Positions 1 through 5,834 of a stretch of 6,046 bases of DNA are shown here, one piece after another. Source of the DNA: Acidimicrobiaceae bacterium (GTDB lineage Bacteria > Actinomycetota > Acidimicrobiia > Acidimicrobiales > Bog-793). The stretch covers positions 640 to 6,685 of the forward strand of contig PMZN01000117.1 of assembly GCA_003170375.1 (NCBI GenBank). The letters run 5' to 3'. Positions within the stretch are counted from its first letter, which is position 1. Every line of letters starts with the position of its first letter. The notes beneath the pieces were generated by a model. The model did no database searches, was not told the origin of the DNA, and saw nothing but the letters and a program-made list of their open reading frames with translations. The position numbers and the translations under genes were made by a program.

Positions 1-1994
1 ATGATCCCCTGCGGCCGGAAGATCATCATGAGCAAGAGCAGGGCTCCGAGGTAGATGAACTCGTCCTGGAACTGGTAGTCCTGAAACGAGCGGACCTGGA
101 GGTACTGGGGCAACCACTGGATTGCAGCTGCGCCGATTATCGCACCCGCGATCGAACCCATGCCTCCGAAGATCACGAAGACCAGGATCAGGATCGACGT
201 CTGCACGATGAAATCGTTCGGCACCAGGCTCTGAACCTGGCTCGCAAAGAAGACGCCGGCAAACCCGGAGGTCGAGGCCCCGATGGCGAATGCCATGACC
301 TTGTACTTCAGGGCGTTTATGCCCATGGAGTCAGCCGCGACCTCGTCCTCTCGGATCGCTGTCCAGGATCGTCCCACCCGGGAATGCTCGAGGAAACTGA
401 ACGCCACCGTGAAGACGACCGCAACCCCGAGGATCAGGTAGTAGTAAGGCAGCACCGTCCCTGTCCAGCCGTAGTTGACCGAGACGAGATTGGTCTGTAA
501 GTGCACGGAGAACTGCGGGATGACACCCGGGGTTCCTGCCGGTCCGCCGGTGACCCCGTGGAGATTGTTCGCGATGATCTCGATGATCTCCCCGAATCCC
601 AAGGTCACGATCGCGAGATAGTCCCCGCGGAGTCGAAGCGTGGGAGCTCCGATCAGGACTCCGGTGAGCATCGCGGCCAAGATCGAGAAGGGGATGACCC
701 AGAAGGGGTTGAGGATGAACGGCGGCTGGATGGGCAGTGCGCCGGTGAAATAGGCCGTGGTGTAGGCGCCGATCGCCCAGAACGCGACGTAGCCAAGGTC
801 GAGGAGGCCGGCGAAGCCGACGACGACGTTGAGGCCCATGGCGAGCAGCACGTAGATCGCCACCTGGGTCGTGAGGATCGACTGGATTCCCGGGTCCATG
901 TGCAGAGGCCATTGGATGGCCACGAGGAGGGCCGCAATCGTGATCGCAGTCTTTCCGTATGCGAACTTCGCCTGTCTGGTGATCCCCGCGAATTCGTATT
1001 GGCCGGCGCGCGCCGGGTCCGACCCCCCGACGGCACGGACGAGGTCGGCTACCACCCAGACCAGGGCGCACGCGAGGACGATCGCACCGATGCCCATCAC
1101 GGCGAGCCCTGCGGGGCGGCTGTGAGGCAGGACGTGGATGGAGGCGAACCAGTGTGCGACCGAATGCGGTGTCGACGCGCGCCAGGAGGCCCACGAGGTC
1201 CACATCAGCCACCCGTAAGCGAGGAGGATGACGCCCGCAAGCCCGGCGAGCCCCCGGCCTCGCCGGGGGACGAGCAGCTTGTGGACAATGGCGAGGCCGA
1301 AGAGAAGGCCCTCGAGCACTGTCAGGCCGAGAGCGAGCCACAGGAGCAGGAAGCCCAGGGTCCGGTCGTGCGGCACCGCTCCGATCGTGTTCAGGTACTT
1401 CGAGACAGGGTTGTGCATCCAAGCGAGAACCCCGTACAGGGCGACGAGCCCGTAGCCGGCAGGTCTTGTGATCCGCGGCGAGCGTGACTCGAACAGATAG
1501 ACGACCAGCTCCATCGCCGCGAACGCGAAACCGATCTGGACGCAGACGCCGCCCTTCCACGTGTCGTTCGGTGAGATCCACGAAACCCAGATGAAGCCGA
1601 ATGCGACGATCGCCAGGTCGATGGCCAGTCGCATCCTTCGCAGCGCGGCCACCCGGACGATCGACGAGCGGAGGCGGGTGGCTCTCGAGCTTGCCCCCCT
1701 GCCGACAACCTGCCAGGTCGTCAAGATGCTGAACAGGGCGGCACCGAACCCGAGGAACCAGAACAGCCTGGGGATCTGCAGCGAGCCGGTGAACCCTGAA
1801 GTCGGCGCGGCGTTCGTCCCGGGGGGTCCGGTCATTATCGCGAGGATCAGTGCAGCCGCTATGCAAACACCGAGCCGCCGCGCAGCTGCACTGGCGGCGA
1901 GGCGCGCAAACTGGGTTGAGAGCGGAACCCGCGCCGGTTTGTCGACGGGGCTGGGACCCGGGCGCGCCTCGGTGTCGAGGCCGGTCGGCGTCAT
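1..1994 (-). CDS. livM: LivM-type branched-chain amino acid ABC transporter permease, long actinobacterial form, 3' end cut by window edge
   Basis: This is one of the two membrane subunits of a branched-chain amino acid importer; with LivH it forms the translocation channel and contacts the ATPases. The frame is open from ATG 1994 to the window edge, giving 664 complete codons. Residues about 365-664 are the canonical LivM domain: a membrane segment ending in GLNVVVGFAGLLDLGY (387-402), RLRGDYLAIVTLGFGEI (454-470), the ATPase-contacting EAA-like loop TAIREDEVAADSMGI (545-559), GGMGSIAGAIIGA (610-622) and the terminal RPQGI (660-664). Since RPQG lies near the family's C-terminus, probably only a short tail is missing. 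Residues 1-364 form an extension with several hydrophobic segments (about 42-55, 76-95, 123-141, 149-168, 180-193, 212-240, 248-270 and 296-320), making the protein roughly 1.6-2 times the length of E. coli LivM. I recall long LivM proteins in actinobacteria, but the role of the extra part is unknown. The start is set by a strong ribosome site and a 4-bp ATGA overlap with livH, indicating translational coupling. Confidence 0.93.
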   Translation of the reverse strand, partial: MTPTGLDTEARPGPSPVDKPARVPLSTQFARLAASAAARRLGVCIAAALILAIMTGPPGTNAAPTSGFTGSLQIPRLFWFLGFGAALFSILTTWQVVGRGASSRATRLRSSIVRVAALRRMRLAIDLAIVAFGFIWVSWISPNDTWKGGVCVQIGFAFAAMELVVYLFESRSPRITRPAGYGLVALYGVLAWMHNPVSKYLNTIGAVPHDRTLGFLLLWLALGLTVLEGLLFGLAIVHKLLVPRRGRGLAGLAGVILLAYGWLMWTSWASWRASTPHSVAHWFASIHVLPHSRPAGLAVMGIGAIVLACALVWVVADLVRAVGGSDPARAGQYEFAGITRQAKFAYGKTAITIAALLVAIQWPLHMDPGIQSILTTQVAIYVLLAMGLNVVVGFAGLLDLGYVAFWAIGAYTTAYFTGALPIQPPFILNPFWVIPFSILAAMLTGVLIGAPTLRLRGDYLAIVTLGFGEIIEIIANNLHGVTGGPAGTPGVIPQFSVHLQTNLVSVNYGWTGTVLPYYYLILGVAVVFTVAFSFLEHSRVGRSWTAIREDEVAADSMGINALKYKVMAFAIGASTSGFAGVFFASQVQSLVPNDFIVQTSILILVFVIFGGMGSIAGAIIGAAAIQWLPQYLQVRSFQDYQFQDEFIYLGALLLLMMIFRPQGI

Positions 1995-2938
1995 GCTTCC
2001 CTCCCCAAGCGCTCACCCAAGATGCCGGTCGGGCGGAACAGAAGGAGCATGACCAGGACGCCGAAGGCGACGACGTCCTGCCATTCAGCAGACATCCAGC
2101 GCAGCGGGATGCTCTCGAACACCCCGAGCAGCAAGCCGCCGATCATCGCTCCCCGGATGTTGCCGATGCCCCCGAGGACCGCGGCGGTGAAGGCCTTCAA
2201 TCCCGGTACGAAGCCCATTGTGTAGATGACGCCGAACTGCAGGCCGAAGAGGAAGCCTGCGGCGCCACCCATGAGCCCGCCGAGCACGAAGGTAAGTGCG
2301 ATCGTCCTGTCGATGTGCACACCCATGAGGCTTGCGGTCTCGGCGTCCTGGGCGACCGCCCGGATACCTTTGCCGAGCTTCGTCCGGTTCACGACGGTAT
2401 CGAGCACGAGCAGCAGAACGAGTGCGGTGACCATGGTCAGGATCCAGTCGGACTGGACACCGACTCCGCAGAGGGAGAAAGCGTTGCCTTGGATCACAGT
2501 GGGCGTCTGGATGAACGCCGTGTAGCGCCCGAACTCCTTGCCCGCGATGTTGTAGAGGAAGAAGGACGCGCCGATAGCACTGATGAGGTACGTGAGTCTG
2601 GGTGCGTTGCGCTTGCGCAAGGGTCGGTACGCGACCCGTTCGAGCACGAAGGCGGTTGCACCGCCGGCGAGGGCTCCGGCGACTATTCCGACGAGCATGA
2701 ACCCGATCGCCCAGAATCCCGCCGGAGTGGACGTGCCGAGGACCGCCCGCATGGCGAACAGGCCACCGAACCCACCGGCCATCACCACTTCGGAGTGAGC
2801 GAAGTTGATGAGCCTGAGCACGCCGTAGACCAGGGTGTAGCCGAGCGCGATGAGCGCGTAGAGGAACCCGTTGGCTAGACCGCCAACCACGAGCGAGACC
2901 CAGATGTTGTTGTGCGCTATGAACGCCGGGCAATGCAT
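1991..2938 (-). CDS. livH: LivH-type branched-chain amino acid ABC transporter permease
   Basis: This is the second channel subunit of the importer, 315 residues against 308 for E. coli LivH, so it is full length. Hallmarks are the first membrane segment (about 13-40), GVLRLINFAHSEVVMAGG (39-56), ERVAYRPLRKRNAPRL (100-115), the EAA-like loop around AVAQDAETASLMGV (194-207), TAAVLGGIGNIRGAMIGG (251-268) and FRPTGILGE (301-309). Several further membrane segments are evident, for example about 76-98, 167-181, 213-235 and 288-301. ATG 2938 is the only reasonable start: an in-frame TGA lies four codons upstream and no other ATG, GTG or TTG falls between. A GAGGAG-type ribosome site lies about 12 nt upstream, which is rather far and may give modest translation. 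The gene sits 131 bp after the binding-protein gene, behind a terminator-like hairpin, and overlaps livM by 4 bp. Confidence 0.95.
   Translation of the reverse strand: MHCPAFIAHNNIWVSLVVGGLANGFLYALIALGYTLVYGVLRLINFAHSEVVMAGGFGGLFAMRAVLGTSTPAGFWAIGFMLVGIVAGALAGGATAFVLERVAYRPLRKRNAPRLTYLISAIGASFFLYNIAGKEFGRYTAFIQTPTVIQGNAFSLCGVGVQSDWILTMVTALVLLLVLDTVVNRTKLGKGIRAVAQDAETASLMGVHIDRTIALTFVLGGLMGGAAGFLFGLQFGVIYTMGFVPGLKAFTAAVLGGIGNIRGAMIGGLLLGVFESIPLRWMSAEWQDVVAFGVLVMLLLFRPTGILGERLGREA
2000..2004 (-). promoter_or_regulatory. Shine-Dalgarno site for livM inside the 3' end of livH
   Basis: On the minus strand GGAGG lies 5 nt before the ATG at 1994, inside the last codons of livH. Together with the ATGA stop/start overlap, it fixes the livM start. 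It also argues that the long N-terminal extension of LivM is really translated rather than being an upstream open frame. Confidence 0.75.
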
Positions 2939-3007
2939 GCGTTCGGTTCACTCTCCTCAGCCTTGCGCAGCAGATTACTCAGTTGCAGCGAAAGGGCCGA
3001 ATCATGG

Positions 3008-3046
3008 AAAAGCCGGGCACCCCGCGGAGTCGCGGAGTGCCCGGCT
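3008..3046 (-). terminator. Intrinsic terminator or attenuator between the binding-protein gene and livH
   Basis: The arms AGCCGGGCAC (3011-3020) and GTGCCCGGCT (3037-3046) pair perfectly over 10 bp. After one C/A mismatch, CCGCG (3022-3026) pairs with CGCGG (3031-3035) around the 4-nt loop GAGT. In the direction of transcription (minus strand) the hairpin starts 24 nt after the binding-protein stop codon and is followed by a short run of four T, then CC. The stem is very stable but the T run is short. That suggests partial termination, allowing read-through into livH and livM, with a possible role in protecting the 3' end of the upstream transcript. Confidence 0.8.
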
Positions 3047-3069
3047 CGTTCACACGTTGCTGAGTGGTA

Positions 3070-4290
3070 CTACTCGAGCCCGAGTTGGACCAGGGTGCCG
3101 TGTTGAACTTGGTTCACGTAGATCGCGTTGCCCTTTATGTTCCCGTTGGACGTGAAGGAAATCGTCTTGGTGAGGCCGACGTAGGTGATCTTGTGAAGGC
3201 CGGCGACCACCGCGGCGCGGGTGATGGCCATCGTGCCGGTCTTGCCGGACGAGAGGAGCTTCATCTCGGAGATGATCGTGTTCGCTGCATCGAACGCCTC
3301 AGCTGAGTAGATGGCCGGGGCGAACTTCGCGATCTTCTTGAAGCCCGCGGCGAACGTGTTGTCAGCGGCGCTCTTGCCGATCACTGCGCAGGCGCAGGTG
3401 GCGTACACGCCACTGGCGGCGCTCGTCGGGTTGGTGCCTGCTATGAGCGAGATGCTGTCACTTCCGTCACCGCTCATCACCTTGCCCTTGTAGCCCGCCT
3501 TGTGCAACGCGCCGAGCAGCAGGCCGAGGTCGCAGTAGTAGCCGCCGTAGAACACCATCTGTGGGTTGGCACTCACGACGGTGGCCGCGTCATCGGGGTA
3601 CTGCGTCGGGCTCGCGGTCCCGTCGCTGCACTGGGTAGTGCCCGGGAACGAGTTGGTGGTCACCTTTGCGCCGTCCTTCTTCGCCTGGCCGGCAAAGGCG
3701 CCGGCAAGGCCCACGCCGTACGTGCCGGCGTCGTCGACGACGTACAGCTTCTTGAGCTTGAGCGTGTTGACGACGTAGTTGGCGTCAGCTGGTCCCTGAA
3801 CGCCGTCGTCCGCGACGACCCGGAAGAAGTTCTTCCATCCGAAGCTGGCGAGCGCCGGCAGGGTCGCCGACGGGCTCACAGTCGCAAGGTGGTTCGCGCT
3901 GAAGGTCGGCTCGGCAGCCTTGGTGGCACCCGAGAAGGCGGGGCCGACAACGGCGATGACCGACTTGTTGGAGACGAGCTCCTGGGCGTCGGTCGGCGAA
4001 AGCGTCGCCGAGCCCTGGTCGTCCTTGGCGATGTACGTGAGCTTGAACGGAAGGTTGCCGAACGCCGACTTCCCGGAGTTCGCCTGGCTGATGGCGTACT
4101 GGACCGCGTATGCCATGTTCAGACCGAGCTGCGCGTTCCCACCCGAAAGCGGGCCTTCGTACGCAAGATCGAACGTCGGCTTTGCTGTGGCCTGGTGCTT
4201 GGCGTTTGCGAACGCCGCTCCGCTCAGACCGGCAAGCACGAGTGCTCCGACCACGAGCGGCACGGCGGCCTTGATGAGCAACTGCCTCAT
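3070..4290 (-). CDS. livK: Branched-chain amino acid ABC transporter substrate-binding protein (LivJ/LivK family)
   Basis: This is the secreted receptor that captures substrate and delivers it to LivH/LivM. It has 406 residues, somewhat longer than E. coli LivJ. Residues 1-30 are a signal peptide: basic start MRQLLIK, hydrophobic core, and a likely cleavage after AFANA. The mature part is a type I periplasmic-binding fold: FDLAYEGPLSGGNAQLG (40-56), VIAVVGPAFSGATKAAEPTF (111-130), ATVSPSAT (136-143), KKLYVVDDAGTYGVGLAG (180-197) and FYGGYYCDLG (247-256). By comparison with LivJ, S120, S141-T143, the 251/252 tyrosines and D275 should line the ligand site. D275 stands where LivJ has Glu, so the exact ligand (Leu/Ile/Val or a relative such as amide or urea) cannot be fixed. 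There is no lipobox cysteine. Four cysteines (221, 253, 299, 301) could form disulfides. The start at ATG 4290 has a strong GGAGGAG 5 nt upstream. It is first in the order binding protein - livH - livM. Confidence 0.93.
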   Translation of the reverse strand: MRQLLIKAAVPLVVGALVLAGLSGAAFANAKHQATAKPTFDLAYEGPLSGGNAQLGLNMAYAVQYAISQANSGKSAFGNLPFKLTYIAKDDQGSATLSPTDAQELVSNKSVIAVVGPAFSGATKAAEPTFSANHLATVSPSATLPALASFGWKNFFRVVADDGVQGPADANYVVNTLKLKKLYVVDDAGTYGVGLAGAFAGQAKKDGAKVTTNSFPGTTQCSDGTASPTQYPDDAATVVSANPQMVFYGGYYCDLGLLLGALHKAGYKGKVMSGDGSDSISLIAGTNPTSAASGVYATCACAVIGKSAADNTFAAGFKKIAKFAPAIYSAEAFDAANTIISEMKLLSSGKTGTMAITRAAVVAGLHKITYVGLTKTISFTSNGNIKGNAIYVNQVQHGTLVQLGLE

Positions 4291-4346
4291 GAGGTCTCCT
4301 CCACTTAGGTATGCACTTGGGGAGCTCCCGTTTGCCCCCCCAGTAC

Positions 4347-4360
4347 CTGTCCACGGACAG
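4347..4360. promoter_or_regulatory. 14-bp palindrome, candidate operator near the predicted start of transcription
   Basis: CTGTCC and GGACAG form a perfect inverted repeat with a 2-bp centre. The centre is too small for an RNA hairpin loop, so the symmetry suits a dimeric DNA-binding protein better. It lies 57-70 bp before the binding-protein start codon and directly beside the transcription start (about 4361) implied by the proposed promoter. A bound repressor there would block initiation. No regulator gene is visible in the window. Confidence 0.4.
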
Positions 4361-4367
4361 TGCGGAA

Positions 4368-4396
4368 ACCTTACTGTGTCAGTGACAATTGAACAA
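4368..4396 (-). promoter_or_regulatory. Candidate sigma-70-type promoter for the binding-protein gene
   Basis: Reading the minus strand, TTGTTC (4396-4391) is followed by 17 nt and then TAAGGT (4373-4368), which fits the TAnnnT pattern of a -10 box. The -35 box matches only TTG of TTGACA, so this is a moderate candidate. Transcription would begin near 4361, giving a leader of about 70 nt. An 11-bp palindrome TGTCA-G-TGACA (4377-4387) lies in the spacer, a typical place for a repressor site. A 10-bp palindrome GGGAGCTCCC (4320-4329) lies in the leader. The leader shows no short frame rich in Leu, Ile or Val codons. Confidence 0.4.
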
Positions 4397-4401
4397 GCCG
4401 G

Positions 4402-4421
4402 GACGTAACCAAGACGTAACC
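4402..4421. repeat. 9-bp direct repeat with 11-bp period just upstream of the candidate promoter
   Basis: On the minus strand this reads GGTTACGTC-TT-GGTTACGTC, two exact 9-bp copies spaced by one helical turn, so both copies face the same side of the DNA. The repeat ends 5 bp before the proposed -35 box. That is where an activator, or a response regulator binding as a tandem dimer, would be expected. This functional reading is inference from position and spacing only. Confidence 0.5.
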
Positions 4422-4559
4422 GAGCAGCAACACAAGTTCTGAGGGGAGCGTGCCTACGCCGATCGCGTTAGCAGGCAACGGCGGATAATCGGAATTCGAG
4501 AACGACCTGCCCGTTTGGCTCGGCGCCAAGTCCGTCTCCGAGTCGCCGGGCCGCGGTCC

Positions 4560-5672
4560 TCAGTTGATGATCGTGACGAGCGTTCCGTAGGCGAGGTAGG
4601 GCCAGGCGCGAGCTGCATCAGCGAGCGGCAGCTCGACGCAACCGAGGCTCTGCGGGATGCCGTAGTCGGCGCGATCCATGTAGTGCACCGCGTCGTTGCC
4701 GTTGAAGTACGCGATGTACTGGACCAGGTCCGCATAGCGCCGCCCGTCCGGGTTCGTGCCTCGCATGACCTGTCGCCGAAGACGCGTGTAGACGGGGAAC
4801 GTGCCGTCGGGCGTCGGAGACCCGGCGATGCCGGTGTTCGCGAGACTGCGAAGGACGACGCCCCCGTCGTGGTAGATCGTGAGCGACTGCGGGTCCGCTT
4901 TGTCACCGATCGCGTAGTTGTACCCGCCGGTGTTGACGGTGTTCGCGGCAAGGGCGTCGATCAGGGAGGTCCACACCCCGGCTTCGACGTCTCCGTTCGG
5001 CACGAGACCATGGTCGGCCTGGAAGGACATGATGAGCCCGCGCGTGAAGGTGTTGTCGATACCGGGCTGCCACATCGCGCGCAGCCGAGCTGGCCAGCCA
5101 TTGTCCCGCCAGGAGTAGCGACCAGAGGGCGGGTTGTAGAGCGCAGCGAGCTGGGCACCGGTGTTGCTCGGCTCGATCGGTGTGCCTGTCGGCGTCCAGG
5201 CGAGCGGTGAGTAGCCGAGCAGGGAGAGGAGCTCCTGGAGACGGACGACTGATCCGTTCGCGACCCGGAACTGCTCTATAACGGATTGGCTGAGCTGGCC
5301 GCCGCCTGAGCCGACGACTCCAGCGGGACCTCCTGGCACGGTGATGGCGATCTCGCCAAGTGGCGCGAGATCGGTACTCGGCGTGAAAGTGAGCGTCGCT
5401 CCGCTTGCTCGCCAAGACCCGGCTGTCGTCGGGCTGAGGATCGGCAGGGGGGAGCTTCTCGAGAGCGGGGAGGACAACGTGATGGTGATCGGTGCACTCG
5501 CGGAGACTCCTGTCGTTCCGTTCGCCGGAGCGATCGAGACGACGCTCAGCGCCGGAGGAGCGGCACTCGTGCTCCCTGGGGATCGGCCGGATTGGTGGCT
5601 GTGTCCTTTCGCCTTGGGCGACGTCCGATGATCGATGCTGCGCGTGACGAACGCGCCGATCACTCCTCCCAC
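4560..5672 (-). CDS. Membrane-anchored L,D-transpeptidase with Ig-like, peptidoglycan-binding-like and YkuD domains; start uncertain
   Basis: This is a predicted cell-wall enzyme that makes 3-3 cross-links, or related bonds, between peptidoglycan stems outside the membrane. From GTG 5672 it has 370 residues. Residues 44-113 resemble a bacterial Ig-like (Big_5/SbsA-type) domain: VVSIAPANGTTGVSASAPI, then GSWRASGATLTFTPS. Residues 143-240 look like a peptidoglycan-binding domain interrupted by an insert: VVRLQELLSLLGY, then RGLIMSFQADHGLVPNGDV and VWTSLIDAL. Residues about 260-370 are the YkuD catalytic domain, with H330, C345 in SLGCVE and the closing YGTLVTI. The usual SHGC[VI]R has become SLGCVE, so the second His and the Arg are absent. 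The nucleophile Cys, the preceding Ser and the upstream His remain. I recall this PQSLGCVELP variant from actinobacterial relatives. GTG 5672 is the first in-frame start, but it lacks a clear ribosome site and would split a membrane segment encoded further upstream. The true N-terminus is therefore probably near 5755. No convincing terminator follows the stop. Confidence 0.88.
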   Translation of the reverse strand: MGGVIGAFVTRSIDHRTSPKAKGHSHQSGRSPGSTSAAPPALSVVSIAPANGTTGVSASAPITITLSSPLSRSSPLPILSPTTAGSWRASGATLTFTPSTDLAPLGEIAITVPGGPAGVVGSGGGQLSQSVIEQFRVANGSVVRLQELLSLLGYSPLAWTPTGTPIEPSNTGAQLAALYNPPSGRYSWRDNGWPARLRAMWQPGIDNTFTRGLIMSFQADHGLVPNGDVEAGVWTSLIDALAANTVNTGGYNYAIGDKADPQSLTIYHDGGVVLRSLANTGIAGSPTPDGTFPVYTRLRRQVMRGTNPDGRRYADLVQYIAYFNGNDAVHYMDRADYGIPQSLGCVELPLADAARAWPYLAYGTLVTIIN

Positions 5673-5755
5673 ACAGAGGACGAGAACGATCGTTGCGAGG
5701 ACAAGAACTGGTGAACGTCGACCCCGTGCACGGTGGGTGGTCGTAGCGACTCCAT
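5673..5755 (-). other. Probable missing N-terminus of the L,D-transpeptidase (membrane anchor in frame, no start codon)
   Basis: The transpeptidase frame stays open upstream of GTG 5672 to a TGA at 5777-5775. Its 34 codons contain no ATG, GTG or TTG. They encode a basic stretch (HRARGRRSP) followed by VLVLATIVLVLC, which joins the first residues of the annotated protein to make one hydrophobic segment of about 21 residues. That is a textbook signal anchor. An ATG at 5755, with GAGG just before it, lies in another frame 83 nt from the GTG. One missing base (or two extra) near the run of four A at 5755-5758 would join them. The likely causes are a sequencing or assembly error or a genuine frameshift; I cannot tell which. 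Confidence 0.55.
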
Positions 5756-5834
5756 TTTCCTCGGTCTCGACAGTTCACCTTATCGAGGGTCGCCTCGCGC
5801 CACGGTCCAGCCCGATCGCGACGGCTGGTCGAGC

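Noticed and set aside
501..1487. Long plus-strand open frame opposite livM
   Set aside because: The product is highly charged (Arg, Asp, Glu) without recognisable motifs, as expected opposite a GC-rich gene. No ribosome site or conserved feature supports it.
331..2016. Minus-strand open frame of 561 codons overlapping livM
   Set aside because: It is rich in Arg, Pro, His and Gly with no membrane segments. The other minus-strand frame over the same bases encodes LivM with all its family motifs, so this is a GC-driven shadow.
1850..2878. Long plus-strand open frame opposite livH and the start of livM
   Set aside because: It has the same low-complexity charged composition, and livH on the other strand is unambiguous.
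4291..4361. Leader-peptide attenuation before the binding-protein gene
   Set aside because: No short frame rich in Leu, Ile or Val codons is present. The frame from GTG 4354 reads into a shadow of the binding-protein gene.
4452..4482. Bulged hairpin (TGCCT/AGGCA with inner ACGC/GCGT) downstream of the transpeptidase as a terminator
   Set aside because: The stems are short and interrupted, and no T run follows in the direction of transcription. TTGGC/GCCAA at 4515-4529 is equally weak.
5777..5805. Promoter for the transpeptidase with TAAGGT at 5782-5777
   Set aside because: The -10-like hexamer equals that proposed for the binding-protein gene, but no -35-like element lies 16-18 nt upstream. 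It is mentioned only as support for the ATG 5755 argument.
5807..5828. CCAGCC/GGCTGG hairpin as terminator of the right-edge gene
   Set aside because: It has only 6 pairs with a 10-nt loop and no following T run, so it is not counted as a terminator.
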